From: Mycobacterium botniense | GTDB taxonomy: Bacteria > Actinomycetota > Actinomycetes > Mycobacteriales > Mycobacteriaceae | DNA: 64,000 bases | Assembly (NCBI RefSeq): GCF_010723305.1 | Contig: NZ_BLKW01000002.1 | Location: 1,364,001-1,428,000, forward strand | Direction: 5' to 3' | In this document: piece by piece, positions 25,489 to 34,658 of the stretch | How positions within the stretch are numbered: the first letter of the stretch is position 1 | Layout of the letters: the number at the start of each line of letters is the position of its first letter | Notes under the pieces: model-generated | Seen by the model: only the letters and a program-made list of their open reading frames with translations | Told to the model about the DNA's origin: nothing | Databases searched by the model: none | Program-made: the position numbers and the translations under genes

Positions 25489-26829
25489 GTGGCCCCTGAA
25501 AGCACCCAGGCTTCTCAGAAGAGTTCGCTGACTAGGCGACGCGTCGCGGTGTTAGGCGGTAATCGCATCCCGTTCGCGCGATCCGACGGCGCTTACGCCG
25601 AGGCGTCCAACCAGGACATGTTCACCGCCGCTCTGGGCGGGCTCGTGGAGCGATTCGGTCTCGCCGGCGAACGACTCGGCGCAGTCATCGGCGGCGCGGT
25701 GCTCAAGCACAGCCGCGATTTCAACCTCATGCGTGAATGCGTGCTGGGTTCAGCGCTGTCGCCGTACACTCCGGCGTTTGACCTGCAGCAGGCGTGCGGC
25801 ACGGGGCTGCAGGCCGCAATCGCCGCAGCGGACGGGATCGCCGCCGGCCGCTACGAAGTGGCCGTTGCCGGCGGGGTGGATACCACCTCCGATCCGCCGA
25901 TCGGTTTCGGCGACGAGCTGCGCCGCACGTTGCTGAAGCTGCGCAGGTCCACGTCGAACCTGGAACGGCTGAAGCTGGTCGGCAAACTGCCCGCCACCCT
26001 CGGGGTGGAGATTCCCGTCAACAGCGAGCCGCGCACCGGGCTTTCGATGGGGGAGCACGCCGCCATCACCGCCAAGCAGATGGGGATCACGCGGGTCGAC
26101 CAGGACGAGCTGGCAGTCGCCAGCCACCGCAACATGGCGGCTGCCTACGACCGCGGCTTCTTCGACGACCTGATCACACCGTTTCTGGGACTGTACCGCG
26201 ATGACAATCTGCGGCCCGACTCGACGGTGGAAAAGTTGGCCGCATTACGTCCGGTTTTCGGGGTGAAATCCGGTGACGCGACGATGACCGCGGGCAATTC
26301 CACTGCGCTGACCGACGGTGCCTCGGTCGTGTTGCTGGCCAGCGAGGACTGGGCAGCGCAGCATTCGCTAACCCCGCTGGCCTATTTCGTTGATGCCGAG
26401 ACCGCCGCGGTCGACTATGTCAACGGCGACGACGGGCTGCTGATGGCGCCGACCTATGCTGTGCCCCGGCTGCTGGCCCGCAACCAGCTGACCTTGCAAG
26501 ACTTCGACTTCTACGAGATCCACGAAGCATTCGCTTCGGTGGTGCTGGCGCACCTGCGGGCTTGGGAGTCCGAGGAATATTGCAAACGACGACTGGGCTT
26601 AGATGCCGCACTAGGTTCAGTTGATCGCTCCAAGCTCAACGTCAATGGTTCGTCGCTCGCCGCCGGGCATCCCTTTGCGGCCACCGGTGGGCGAATCCTC
26701 GCGCAGATGGCAAAACAGCTTGCCGAGAAAAAGGCGCAGCTAAAAGGGTCCGTGAGCAAACCAGTCCGCGGGCTGATCTCCATCTGTGCCGCTGGTGGTC
26801 AGGGCGTAGCCGCGATCGTGGAGGCCTGA
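25489..26829 (+). CDS. fadA2: Acetyl-CoA acyltransferase (thiolase)
   Basis: The 446-residue thiolase has the acyl-binding Cys in LQQACGTGLQAA, the His of FYEIHEAFAS, the GHPFAATGGR motif and the second Cys in ICAAGGQG, so all catalytic residues are present. It matches FadA2 (Rv0243), catalysing the last step of beta-oxidation. GTG 25489 (VAPESTQ) is chosen because GGGAG lies 6 bases upstream and the length fits; the frame stays open to 25417. It diverges from fabG4 and converges on fadE5. Confidence 0.93.
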   Translation: MAPESTQASQKSSLTRRRVAVLGGNRIPFARSDGAYAEASNQDMFTAALGGLVERFGLAGERLGAVIGGAVLKHSRDFNLMRECVLGSALSPYTPAFDLQQACGTGLQAAIAAADGIAAGRYEVAVAGGVDTTSDPPIGFGDELRRTLLKLRRSTSNLERLKLVGKLPATLGVEIPVNSEPRTGLSMGEHAAITAKQMGITRVDQDELAVASHRNMAAAYDRGFFDDLITPFLGLYRDDNLRPDSTVEKLAALRPVFGVKSGDATMTAGNSTALTDGASVVLLASEDWAAQHSLTPLAYFVDAETAAVDYVNGDDGLLMAPTYAVPRLLARNQLTLQDFDFYEIHEAFASVVLAHLRAWESEEYCKRRLGLDAALGSVDRSKLNVNGSSLAAGHPFAATGGRILAQMAKQLAEKKAQLKGSVSKPVRGLISICAAGGQGVAAIVEA

Positions 26830-26984
26830 TCCCCGGCGGAGGCCGTAATTTTGGTGCCGGTGGTTTGGTAACGAAACACGGCGGGTAGCCGATGCTCTGG
26901 ATAGCTCCGTGTTGTCGTCCGACCCCCGACCCGATGACAACGCGGGGCATCCCTGACGTGCGTGACGGGGTTCGGGGAAGGGCT

Positions 26985-27013
26985 CACCGCCGGACCGAGG
27001 GGATCCGGCGGTG
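26985..27013. terminator. Hairpin between convergent fadA2 and fadE5
   Basis: CACCGCCGGA (26985-26994) and TCCGGCGGTG (27004-27013) form a perfect 10-bp GC-rich stem with a 9-base loop. It lies between the two convergent stops and could end transcription from either side. Confidence 0.6.
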
Positions 27014-27058
27014 CCCTGTTCCGGGATCAGTCCCGGTGGCGGTGTACTGGTAAAACAA

Positions 27059-27096
27059 CACCGGACTGCGGACGTCTCACCGGACTGCGGACGTCT
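27059..27096. repeat. Exact tandem 19-bp repeat
   Basis: CACCGGACTGCGGACGTCT is present twice with no spacer (27059-27077 and 27078-27096), 7 bases beyond the fadE5 stop. It is probably a replication-slippage duplication or a short variable-number locus. Confidence 0.85.
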
Positions 27097-27102
27097 CGCG
27101 GA

Positions 27103-28938
27103 TTAAAAGGCCGCTTCCTCGAGCTCCATGATGTCGTTGTCCAGCGTCTCAATGATCTGGCGCGTGCTGGTCAACATCGGCAGGAAGTTCTTGGCGAAAA
27201 ACGAAGCCGCCGCAACCTTGCCCTCGTAGAAGGCACGATCCTCACCGGCCGCCCCGGCGTCAAGCGCCTCGACGGCGACCGCTGCCTGACGCTGCAGCAA
27301 CCAACCGATCATCAAGTCGCCGACGGCCATCAGGAAGCGCACCGAACCCAGCCCAACCTTGTAGACATTGGTGGGATCCTCTTGGCTGGCCATCAGGTAG
27401 CCGGTCAGGGCGGACGCCATCGCCTGCACGTCGGTGAGCGCAGTCGCCAGTAGTTGGCGCTCGGCCTTCAGCCGCCCGTTACCCGATTCGCTTGTGACGA
27501 ACTCCTCGATCTGGCCTGCCACATGCGCCAGCGCCACACCCTTGTCGCGGATGATCTTGCGGAAGAAGAAATCCTGGGCCTGGATGGCGGTGGTGCCTTC
27601 GTAGAGCGAGTCGATCTTAGAGTCCCGGATGTACTGCTCAATCGGGTAGTCCTGCAAGAACCCGGATCCGCCCAGCGTTTGCAGGCTCTCGGCCAGTTTG
27701 GCGTAGGCCTGCTCGGAGCCCACGCCCTTGACAACCGGCAGCAGCAAATCGTTAACCCGTTCCGCCAGCTGGGCGTCCACCCCGTGCACCGCCTCAGCCA
27801 CGGCGGCGTCCTGGTAGGTCGCGGTGTAGAGGTAGAGCGCGCGCAGACCTTCGGCGTAGGCCTTCTGGGTCATCAGTGATCGCCGCACGTCGGGGTGGTG
27901 CGTAATCGTCACCCGCGGTGCGGTCTTGTCGGTCATCTGGGTCATGTCGGCGCCCTGTACCCGCGATTTGGCATACTCCAGGGCGTTCAGGTAGCCGGTA
28001 GATAGCGTCGCGATCGCCTTGGTGCCGACCATCATTCGTGCCTGCTCGATGACATCGAACATCTGTGCGATACCGTTATGTACTTCACCGACCAGCCAAC
28101 CTTTGGCGGGCACACCGTGCTGGCCGAACGCCAGCTCACAGGTCGCCGACACCTTCAGGCCCATTTTGTGCTCGACATTGGTGACGAAGACACCGTTGCG
28201 CTCACCGGGCTCACCGGTTTCGGGGTCGAACAAGAACTTCGGCACGAAGAACAGCGACAGACCCTTGGTGCCCGGGCCCGCGCCCTCGGGGCGGGCCAGC
28301 ACCAGATGGAAGATGTTCTCGAACAGGTCACCCGAGTCAGCGGAGGTAATGAATCGCTTAACGCCGTCGATGTGCCAGGACCCGTCGTCCTGCTTGACGG
28401 CCTTGGTGCGCGCGGCGCCCACATCGGAGCCGGCGTCCGGCTCAGTCAGCACCATGGTGGCGCCCCAGCCGCGCTCAGCGGCCAGCACCGCCCACTTCTT
28501 CTGTTCGTCGGTTCCGAGTTTGTAGAGAATGTTCGCAAAGCCGGCGCCGCCGCCATACATCCACACGGCCGGGTTGGCGCCGAGGATGTGCTCGTGCAGT
28601 GCCCACACCAGCGCTTTGGGCATCGGCGTACCACCAAGCGCCTCTTCGATGCCGATTTTGTCCCAACCAGCCTCAAGAGTCGCTTTCACTGACTTCTTGA
28701 ACGCCTCAGGCAGCGTCACCGAGTGAGTCTCAGGATCGAAAACCGGCGGGTTGCGGTCGCCCTCGACGAACGACTCGGCGATCGGGCCTTCCGCCAGCCG
28801 GCTCATCTCCGCCAGCATCTCGCGGGCAGTGTCCACGTCCAGTTCGCTGTAGCGGCCGGTGCCAAACGCTTTGTCGACACCTAAGACCTCGAACAGGGTG
28901 AACTCCTGGTCGCGGACATTGCTTTTGTAGTGGCTCAC
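27103..28938 (-). CDS. fadE5: Acyl-CoA dehydrogenase FadE5
   Basis: At 611 residues this equals FadE5 (Rv0244c), a long acyl-CoA dehydrogenase with an extra C-terminal domain. It has the FAD/substrate motif [16 protein letters not shown] and the catalytic-Glu region [16 protein letters not shown]. The enzyme forms trans-2-enoyl-CoA in fatty-acid breakdown and accepts chains of widely varying length. ATG 28938 has GAGGAGG-type sequence upstream (GAGGAGGAACACGTG). Its upstream region has palindromes (28991-29006 and a further CAGTAAC half-site at 29026-29032). Confidence 0.95.
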   Translation of the reverse strand: MSHYKSNVRDQEFTLFEVLGVDKAFGTGRYSELDVDTAREMLAEMSRLAEGPIAESFVEGDRNPPVFDPETHSVTLPEAFKKSVKATLEAGWDKIGIEEALGGTPMPKALVWALHEHILGANPAVWMYGGGAGFANILYKLGTDEQKKWAVLAAERGWGATMVLTEPDAGSDVGAARTKAVKQDDGSWHIDGVKRFITSADSGDLFENIFHLVLARPEGAGPGTKGLSLFFVPKFLFDPETGEPGERNGVFVTNVEHKMGLKVSATCELAFGQHGVPAKGWLVGEVHNGIAQMFDVIEQARMMVGTKAIATLSTGYLNALEYAKSRVQGADMTQMTDKTAPRVTITHHPDVRRSLMTQKAYAEGLRALYLYTATYQDAAVAEAVHGVDAQLAERVNDLLLPVVKGVGSEQAYAKLAESLQTLGGSGFLQDYPIEQYIRDSKIDSLYEGTTAIQAQDFFFRKIIRDKGVALAHVAGQIEEFVTSESGNGRLKAERQLLATALTDVQAMASALTGYLMASQEDPTNVYKVGLGSVRFLMAVGDLMIGWLLQRQAAVAVEALDAGAAGEDRAFYEGKVAAASFFAKNFLPMLTSTRQIIETLDNDIMELEEAAF

Positions 28939-28990
28939 GTGTTCCTCCTCGCTGAGAACGCCACTTCATGGTTGAGTACTTAGCGATTAA

Positions 28991-29006
28991 GTTACCCACC
29001 AGTAAC
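28991..29006. promoter_or_regulatory. Palindrome upstream of fadE5
   Basis: GTTAC-CCACCA-GTAAC is a 16-bp inverted repeat 53 bases before the fadE5 start. Its outer arms resemble the fabG4/fadA2 site CTTAC...GTAAG with the same arm spacing. Confidence 0.5.
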
Positions 29007-29075
29007 ACCGATAAACTATACCGATCAGTAACTTCAACGCAACAAACTGTGAGCTAAATTCCATGAGCTAATTAA

Positions 29076-29087
29076 CCAACTAGTTGG
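29076..29087. promoter_or_regulatory. Perfect 12-bp palindrome
   Basis: CCAACTAGTTGG is fully self-complementary and of the kind bound by TetR or MarR proteins. It differs from the TTAC...GTAA sites nearby and may serve the rightward gene. Confidence 0.4.
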
Positions 29088-29286
29088 ATAGTGTGGTGCT
29101 GCCGTACTGGCAACGACGTGACCTGCGATGACGGTATCCAAACGGCAGGTGTGTCCGGTCTCACGATGTGCGTCGAGGGAAGCCAGGCACAGCTTGTGGC
29201 CAACTGCTGAGAGGTCAGCGTGAACGGTTTTGCCGTGTCCGGATGGTCCCGCGCGCGCCGCGCCGCGGGTAGGCTCAGGCGAGTAG

Positions 29287-29820
<534 letters not shown>

Positions 29821-29913
29821 CGGCGATCCAGCGTCCCAGGAAACGTGCTTCTCAGCAACTCCGGATGCGCCGCTCAAGGGTTACGTCATACCCGGGCTCA
29901 GCCGTGTGGTCCC

Positions 29914-30660
29914 TCAGCGGCGGAATAGCTTGTTACCCAGCCATACCACCGGATCGTATTTGCGATCGACAACCCGCTCCTTCATCGGGATCAGCGCGTT
30001 GTCGGTGATTTTGATGCTTTCCGGGCAGACCTCGGTGCAGCATTTGGTGATGTTGCAGTAGCCGAGGCCGTGCTCCTCCTGCGCCTGACTGCGCCGGTCG
30101 AGAGTGTCTAGCGGGTGCATTTCCAGTTCCGCGATGCGCATCAGAAAGCGCGGGCCCGCGAACGCTTTCTTATTTTCCTCGTGGTCGCGGATGACATGGC
30201 AGACATTCTGGCACAGGAAGCATTCGATACATTTGCGGAATTCCTGTGACCGCTGCACATCGACCTGCGCCATCCGGTATTCCCCGGGCTGCAGCTCCTT
30301 GGGCGGTGTGAAAGACGGGATCTCGCGGGCTTTCTCGTAGTTGAACGACACATCGGTGACCAGATCACGGATCACCGGGAATGTCCGCATCGGCGTCACC
30401 GTGACGACCTCGTCTTTGCCGAACGTGGACATCCGGGTCATGCACATCAACCGAGGTTTACCGTTGATCTCCGCCGAACACGAACCGCACTTGCCCGCTT
30501 TACAGTTCCAGCGCACCGCGAGGTCAGGCGTCTGCGTCTGCTGGAGACGGTGGATGACGTCCAGCACCACTTCACCCTCGTTGACCTCGACGGTGAAATC
30601 CTGCAGGGCGCCGCCGGTTTTGTCGCCGCGCCACACCCGCATGCTCGCCTTGTAGGTCAT
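29914..30660 (-). CDS. Succinate dehydrogenase 1 iron-sulfur subunit
   Basis: The 248-residue SdhB-type protein has the [2Fe-2S] ligands in WNCKAGKCGSCSAEIN...MC and the [4Fe-4S]/[3Fe-4S] Cys groups in CIECFLCQNVC and CNITKCCTEVCPE. It carries electrons from the flavoprotein to the membrane quinone site and corresponds to Rv0247c. Its ATG overlaps the flavoprotein stop by one base (TAATG), so the subunits are co-translated. It is the last gene of the operon. Confidence 0.94.
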   Translation of the reverse strand: MTYKASMRVWRGDKTGGALQDFTVEVNEGEVVLDVIHRLQQTQTPDLAVRWNCKAGKCGSCSAEINGKPRLMCMTRMSTFGKDEVVTVTPMRTFPVIRDLVTDVSFNYEKAREIPSFTPPKELQPGEYRMAQVDVQRSQEFRKCIECFLCQNVCHVIRDHEENKKAFAGPRFLMRIAELEMHPLDTLDRRSQAQEEHGLGYCNITKCCTEVCPESIKITDNALIPMKERVVDRKYDPVVWLGNKLFRR

Positions 30661-32579
30661 TAGCGTCTCCGTCCTGGGTGCCCGACCAGCTCTTCGTCGG
30701 TGTAGTACTTCTCGAGTTCAGAGATTTCGAAGAGCTCCAGTAAGTCGGCTCGCATCGGAACTTGCGGCTCGCGGGTGATGCTGATACGGGGGATCGCTGA
30801 ATCGCCGTCGTCCACGGCACGGCATACCAACAACACCTTGCGCCAATTCGCGTCCATTCCAGGATGGTCGTCACGGGTATGGCCGCCCCGGCTTTCGGTG
30901 CGCTCCAGCGCGGCCCTGGCCACGGACTCGCTCACCAGCAGCATGTTGCGCAGGTCGACGGACAGATGCCAGCCCGGGTTGTACTGGCGGTGCCCTTCCA
31001 CCTGCAGGTTGGCGTACCGGGCGCGCAGCTCCTCCAACCGCGTCAGCGCCTGCGACACTTCGTCGGCGGTGCGGATGATCCCGACCAGATCGTTCATGCA
31101 CTCCTGCAGTTCAATCTGCAGCTTGTACGGATTCTCGGCTGGTGAGCCGCCTTTGGGTCCTTCGAACGGCGCCAGTGCCCGTTTGGCGGCAGTCTCGACC
31201 GCCTCGGCTGGGATCGTGGGACGGCTGCGTAAAGCCCGCACGTAGTCGGCGGCGCCCAGGCCGGCGCGCCGGCCGAACACCAGCAGGTCCGACAAGGAAT
31301 TGCCGCCAAGCCGGTTGGAGCCGTGCATACCGCCGGAGCACTCGCCGGCGGCGAAAAGACCGGGCACAGTGGCTGCACCGGTGTCCGGGTCGACCTCGAT
31401 GCCCCCCATCACGTAATGACAGGTCGGTCCGACTTCCATCGGCTCCTTGGTGATGTCTACCCCCGCTAGTTCCATGAATTGGTGATACATCGACGGCAGG
31501 CGGCGTTTGATCGTCTCGGCCGGCAGCCGCGACGCGATGTCGAGGTAGACGCCGCCATGGGGGGTGCCCCGGCCGGCTTTCACTTCGGAGTTGATCGCGC
31601 GCGCCACCTCGTCGCGCGGCAACAGATCCGGGGTGCGACGGGCCGAGTCGTTGTCCTTGAGCCACTGGTCGGCTTCCTGCTCAGTTTCGGCGTATTGGCC
31701 TTTGAACACCGGCGGGATGTAATCGAACATGAATCGCTTGCCGTCGGCGTTCTTCAGCACGCCGCCGTCACCGCGCACACCCTCGGTGACCAGAATCCCC
31801 TTGACGCTGGGCGGCCACACCATGCCGGTCGGATGGAACTGAACGAACTCCATGTTGATCAGCGTGGCGCCGGCCCGCAGCGCCAGGGCGTGTCCGTCGC
31901 CGGTGTATTCCCAGGAATTCGACGTCACCTTGAACGACTTGCCGATCCCGCCCGTGGCCATCACCACCGCGGGTGCCTCGAACACCACGAAGCGCCCGCT
32001 TTCACGCCAGTAGCCGAATGCTCCGGAGATGGCGTCGCCGTCTTTGAGCAGCTCGGTGATCGTGCACTCGGCGAACACCTTGATGCGCGCCTCATAGTCT
32101 CCGAGCTCGGCGTAGTCCTCCTGCTGCAGCGAAACGATTTTCTGCTGCAGGGTGCGGATCAACTCCAGGCCGGTGCGGTCGCCCACGTGCGCCAGCCGGG
32201 CGTAGGTGTGTCCGCCGAAGTTGCGTTGGCTGATCCGGCCGTCCTTGGTGCGATCGAACAGCGCGCCGTAGGTTTCCAGCTCCCAGATCCGGTCGGGTGC
32301 CTCTTTGGCATGCAGCTCGACCATCCGCCAGTTGTTGAGGAATTTCCCACCCCGCATGGTGTCGCAGAAGTGGGTTTTCCAGTTGTCCTTGGGGTTGGTG
32401 TTGCCCATCGCGGCCGCAGCGCCCCCCTCGGCCATCACGGTGTGAGCCTTGCCGAATAACGACTTACACACCACGGCCACCTTCAAGCCGCGTTCCCGTG
32501 CTTCGATCACCGCACGTAGCCCCGCGCCGCCGGCACCGATGACGATTACATCGAAGGAGTGCCGTTCGACCTCAACCAT
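30660..32579 (-). CDS. Succinate dehydrogenase 1 flavoprotein subunit
   Basis: The 639-residue protein has the FAD-binding VIGAGGAGLRAVIEA, the HTVMAEGGAAAAMGN region where FAD is covalently held by His, the substrate-loop HPTG, and RLGGNSLSDLLVFGRRAG near the C-terminal end of the flavin domain. It matches SdhA of mycobacterial Sdh1 (Rv0248c), oxidising succinate in the respiratory chain. ATG 32579 lies 52 bases after the stop of the membrane subunit. Confidence 0.94.
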   Translation of the reverse strand: MVEVERHSFDVIVIGAGGAGLRAVIEARERGLKVAVVCKSLFGKAHTVMAEGGAAAAMGNTNPKDNWKTHFCDTMRGGKFLNNWRMVELHAKEAPDRIWELETYGALFDRTKDGRISQRNFGGHTYARLAHVGDRTGLELIRTLQQKIVSLQQEDYAELGDYEARIKVFAECTITELLKDGDAISGAFGYWRESGRFVVFEAPAVVMATGGIGKSFKVTSNSWEYTGDGHALALRAGATLINMEFVQFHPTGMVWPPSVKGILVTEGVRGDGGVLKNADGKRFMFDYIPPVFKGQYAETEQEADQWLKDNDSARRTPDLLPRDEVARAINSEVKAGRGTPHGGVYLDIASRLPAETIKRRLPSMYHQFMELAGVDITKEPMEVGPTCHYVMGGIEVDPDTGAATVPGLFAAGECSGGMHGSNRLGGNSLSDLLVFGRRAGLGAADYVRALRSRPTIPAEAVETAAKRALAPFEGPKGGSPAENPYKLQIELQECMNDLVGIIRTADEVSQALTRLEELRARYANLQVEGHRQYNPGWHLSVDLRNMLLVSESVARAALERTESRGGHTRDDHPGMDANWRKVLLVCRAVDDGDSAIPRISITREPQVPMRADLLELFEISELEKYYTDEELVGHPGRRR

Positions 32580-32631
32580 GAAACCTCGCTACAATGATCC
32601 GGGAATGTCCACTGGAATGTGTAATTACTTG

Positions 32632-33453
32632 TCATCCAACAAATCTCAAGTCATGGATGGTGCCACTCGCCACTAGCATGATGTAGAAGTCGGTGAGCAC
32701 CAAGGTTCCTAGCGTGATCCATGCCCAGGTCATGTGCCGGGCGTTGATCCGGCTGACCTGCGTCCAGAGCCAGTACCGGATCGGGTGCTCGCCGAAGTGT
32801 TTGAGCCGGCCACCGATGAGGTGGCGGCAGGAGTGGCACGACAACGTGTAAACCCACAGTAGCACCACGTTGACGACGAGAATGACGTTGCCCAAACCGA
32901 ATCCGAAACCGGACGGCGAGTGAAATGCCATGATCGCGTCGTATGTGTTAATCACCGAGACGACCATGGCGACGTAGAAGAAATATCGGTGGCTGTTCTG
33001 AATGATCAGTGGTAGCCGAGTTTCTCCGCTGTAGTGTGCACGCGGCTCAGGCACCGCACAACTCACCGGGGACTGCCACACCGAGCGGTAATAGGCCTTC
33101 CGGTAGTAGTAGCAGGTGATGCGGAACGCCAGCAGAAAGGGCAAGACCAGCATCCCCAACGGCACCCATGGCGGGAAGTGTCCCAGCCATACGCCGAGAT
33201 GGCTGGATCCCGGCACGCACGACGCGCTGATGCACGGCGAGTAGAAGGGTGTGAGGTAGTGGTACTCAGGGACCCAATAGGCGCTTCCCCAGATTCCCCG
33301 GATGAACCCGTAGAGCAAAAAAGCGCCCAGGCCGAGGTCGGTGATCAGCGGCGACAACCACCATCGGTCAGTTCGCAGCGTACGTTGGGGTATCTGGGCA
33401 CGCGCCGGTGAGAAGACTCCGGTCGCAGGACGGTTCGCTGTGGGTGCGCTCAT
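32632..33453 (-). CDS. Succinate dehydrogenase 1 membrane anchor, Rv0249c type
   Basis: The 273-residue protein has about five membrane helices and an unusual set of cysteines: Cys74, Cys79, Cys114, Cys132, Cys206 and Cys209, with His207 and His211 in SCHSCRH. The published M. smegmatis Sdh1 structure reports a membrane-embedded Rieske-type [2Fe-2S] cluster in this subunit, and the Cys/His pairs here are suitable ligands; exact assignment is inference. It is unrelated in sequence to E. coli SdhC/SdhD. ATG 33453 lies 39 bases after the remnant of an Rv0250c-type gene. Confidence 0.9.
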   Translation of the reverse strand: MSAPTANRPATGVFSPARAQIPQRTLRTDRWWLSPLITDLGLGAFLLYGFIRGIWGSAYWVPEYHYLTPFYSPCISASCVPGSSHLGVWLGHFPPWVPLGMLVLPFLLAFRITCYYYRKAYYRSVWQSPVSCAVPEPRAHYSGETRLPLIIQNSHRYFFYVAMVVSVINTYDAIMAFHSPSGFGFGLGNVILVVNVVLLWVYTLSCHSCRHLIGGRLKHFGEHPIRYWLWTQVSRINARHMTWAWITLGTLVLTDFYIMLVASGTIHDLRFVG

Positions 33454-33492
33454 CTGGTGTAATCCTGTTCGGGTGGTCTTGTCGGAGGGTAC

Positions 33493-33802
33493 TCAGGCAG
33501 GAGCACCCCGTTTCGCGGGGGGTGCGTCAGAACCTCCCGCGCCGCCGATCCCCGCGTCCTCGGCGTCGCCCCAGAAGCCAGTGTCCTACGGCGTGTCGGG
33601 AATCGCGACCTTTGGGTCTGACTGCGTTTCCGGGGAGGGGCTCAAAACCAACTCCTGGGCGTCGACCTCATTCGGTGTCACTCAGAATCCCCTTGGCGCG
33701 CTTGGCGATGCGCCGCAACCCAGGGTGTCACCGTATCGCGCTGTCAACGATGGCAGCCAAGGCCACAGGTCCTGATCGGTTCGTGAGGTCGGACAAGTTC
33801 AC
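33493..33802 (-). pseudogene. Broken Rv0250c-type gene at the head of the sdh1 operon
   Basis: Reading the minus strand joins three coding-like pieces: VALAAIVDSAIR, then TGA, then HPGLRRIAKRAKGILSDTE; after a one-base shift EVDAQELVLSPSPETQSDPK up to PDTP; then TAG, then DTGFWGDAEDAGIGG ending in KRGAPA and TGA at 33493. Restoring CGA for TGA, removing one T, and replacing TAG gives one protein of about 91-103 residues, the size and place of Rv0250c. The start is uncertain (GTG 33802 or 33766). Two nonsense codons plus a frameshift make a sequencing error unlikely. The protein's role is unknown; a small extra subunit of Sdh1 is possible. Confidence 0.65.
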
Positions 33803-33965
33803 TAACGTCGGACAACGCAACTGCCTGCCCTGAGGAGTGTCTCGGATCACAGCCCCGATACCATCCACCGAACCGGCAGTGAGATAGATCACCTGGGCCG
33901 GTGCGGCAATTGCCGGGGCGGGACAGTGCCGACCGCGCACGCGGATCGTGGGCCGCCGCTCTACA

Positions 33966-34006
33966 GCCGAATCCGGCCGAGCCGCAACGGCTCGGCCGGA
34001 TTCGGC
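33966..34006 (-). terminator. Strong hairpin after hsp20
   Basis: An 18-bp perfect stem (33966-33983 with 33989-34006, arms GCCGAATCCGGCCGAGCC and its complement) encloses a 5-base loop. It starts 9 bases beyond the hsp20 stop on the minus strand. No T-run follows. Confidence 0.75.
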
Positions 34007-34015
34007 GCCATGGGA

Positions 34016-34456
34016 TTACGTGGTGACGGCGATGCGTCTCGCCTCAGGCCGGGCATAAGCACCGGCGACCCGGATGGTCAGCACACCGGCCTCATAGGAG
34101 GCCGAGACGGCGTCGCTGGTGACGTGCTCCGGTAGCCGAAACGACCGGCGGAACGATCCGTAACGGATCTCCCGCAAGCTGCGGCCGTGCTCGTGCTCCG
34201 CGTGTTCGTCGCGGTGCTCGCCGTGGATGACCAGCCACCCGCGATCTAGCTCAACAGCGACGTCTTTGTCGACATCGATACCCGGCAGCTCCAGCCGCAC
34301 AACCGCGTCATCACCATGTCTGATGATCTCAGCGGCGGGCGTGAACTGGTCGTGTGCGCGGGGCTGAATCCAGTCGACCATGGCGGCAGGTCCGAAAAAA
34401 TCGCGCAACCACCGCTCGGTGTCCCACGGTCGCGACCACAACGTCAGATTGCTCAT
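34016..34456 (-). CDS. hsp: Hsp20-family small heat-shock protein (Acr2 type)
   Basis: The 146-residue protein has an alpha-crystallin domain: FTPAAEIIRHGDDAVVRLELPG, IHGEHRDEHAEHEHGRSLREIRYGSFRRSFRLP and ASYEAGVLTIRVAG. It is clearly the Rv0251c (Acr2) type, an ATP-independent holdase. ATG 34456 is chosen because GAGGAGAC precedes it; the frame is open to 34513 but that part is not conserved. I see no HspR (HAIR) repeat upstream; a GGAAC...GTT pair could be an ECF sigma promoter. A strong hairpin follows the gene. Confidence 0.93.
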   Translation of the reverse strand: MSNLTLWSRPWDTERWLRDFFGPAAMVDWIQPRAHDQFTPAAEIIRHGDDAVVRLELPGIDVDKDVAVELDRGWLVIHGEHRDEHAEHEHGRSLREIRYGSFRRSFRLPEHVTSDAVSASYEAGVLTIRVAGAYARPEARRIAVTT

Positions 34457-34508
34457 CTGCTGTCTCCTCGTCGTTGCCGGCCGGCACCACGCCGGCTCTG
34501 CAGAGATA

Positions 34509-34535
34509 AACATGAGTCGACCACGCTAAAGTTCC
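34509..34535 (-). promoter_or_regulatory. Candidate ECF-sigma (SigE/SigH-type) promoter of hsp20
   Basis: On the minus strand GGAAC (34535-34531) and GTT (34511-34509) are separated by 19 bases, one more than the usual 17-18. The GTT lies 52 bases before the start codon. Confidence 0.3.
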
Positions 34536-34582
34536 GCCTGGGAGTTCGCTGGTGGCGAACCCGCACCTCACAGCCCTGCCGC

Positions 34583-34621
34583 CCTGATGTGAGGAGATGG
34601 TGATCTGCATGTCACATCAGG
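34583..34621. promoter_or_regulatory. Long-spaced inverted repeat before nirBD
   Basis: CCTGATGTGA (34583-34592) and TCACATCAGG (34612-34621) are exact complements separated by 19 bases, ending 37 bases before the nirB ATG. It may be a dimer-of-dimers operator or a stem in the nirBD leader. It does not look like a GlnR box. Confidence 0.5.
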
Positions 34622-34658
34622 CGACATCGCCGCAACGTCGCCGTTCTACGTTGGCCCT

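Noticed and set aside
33341..33833. Two overlapping plus-strand frames (33341-33775, 33408-33833)
   Set aside because: They are opposite the Rv0250c-type remnant, which reads as family-like protein on the minus strand.
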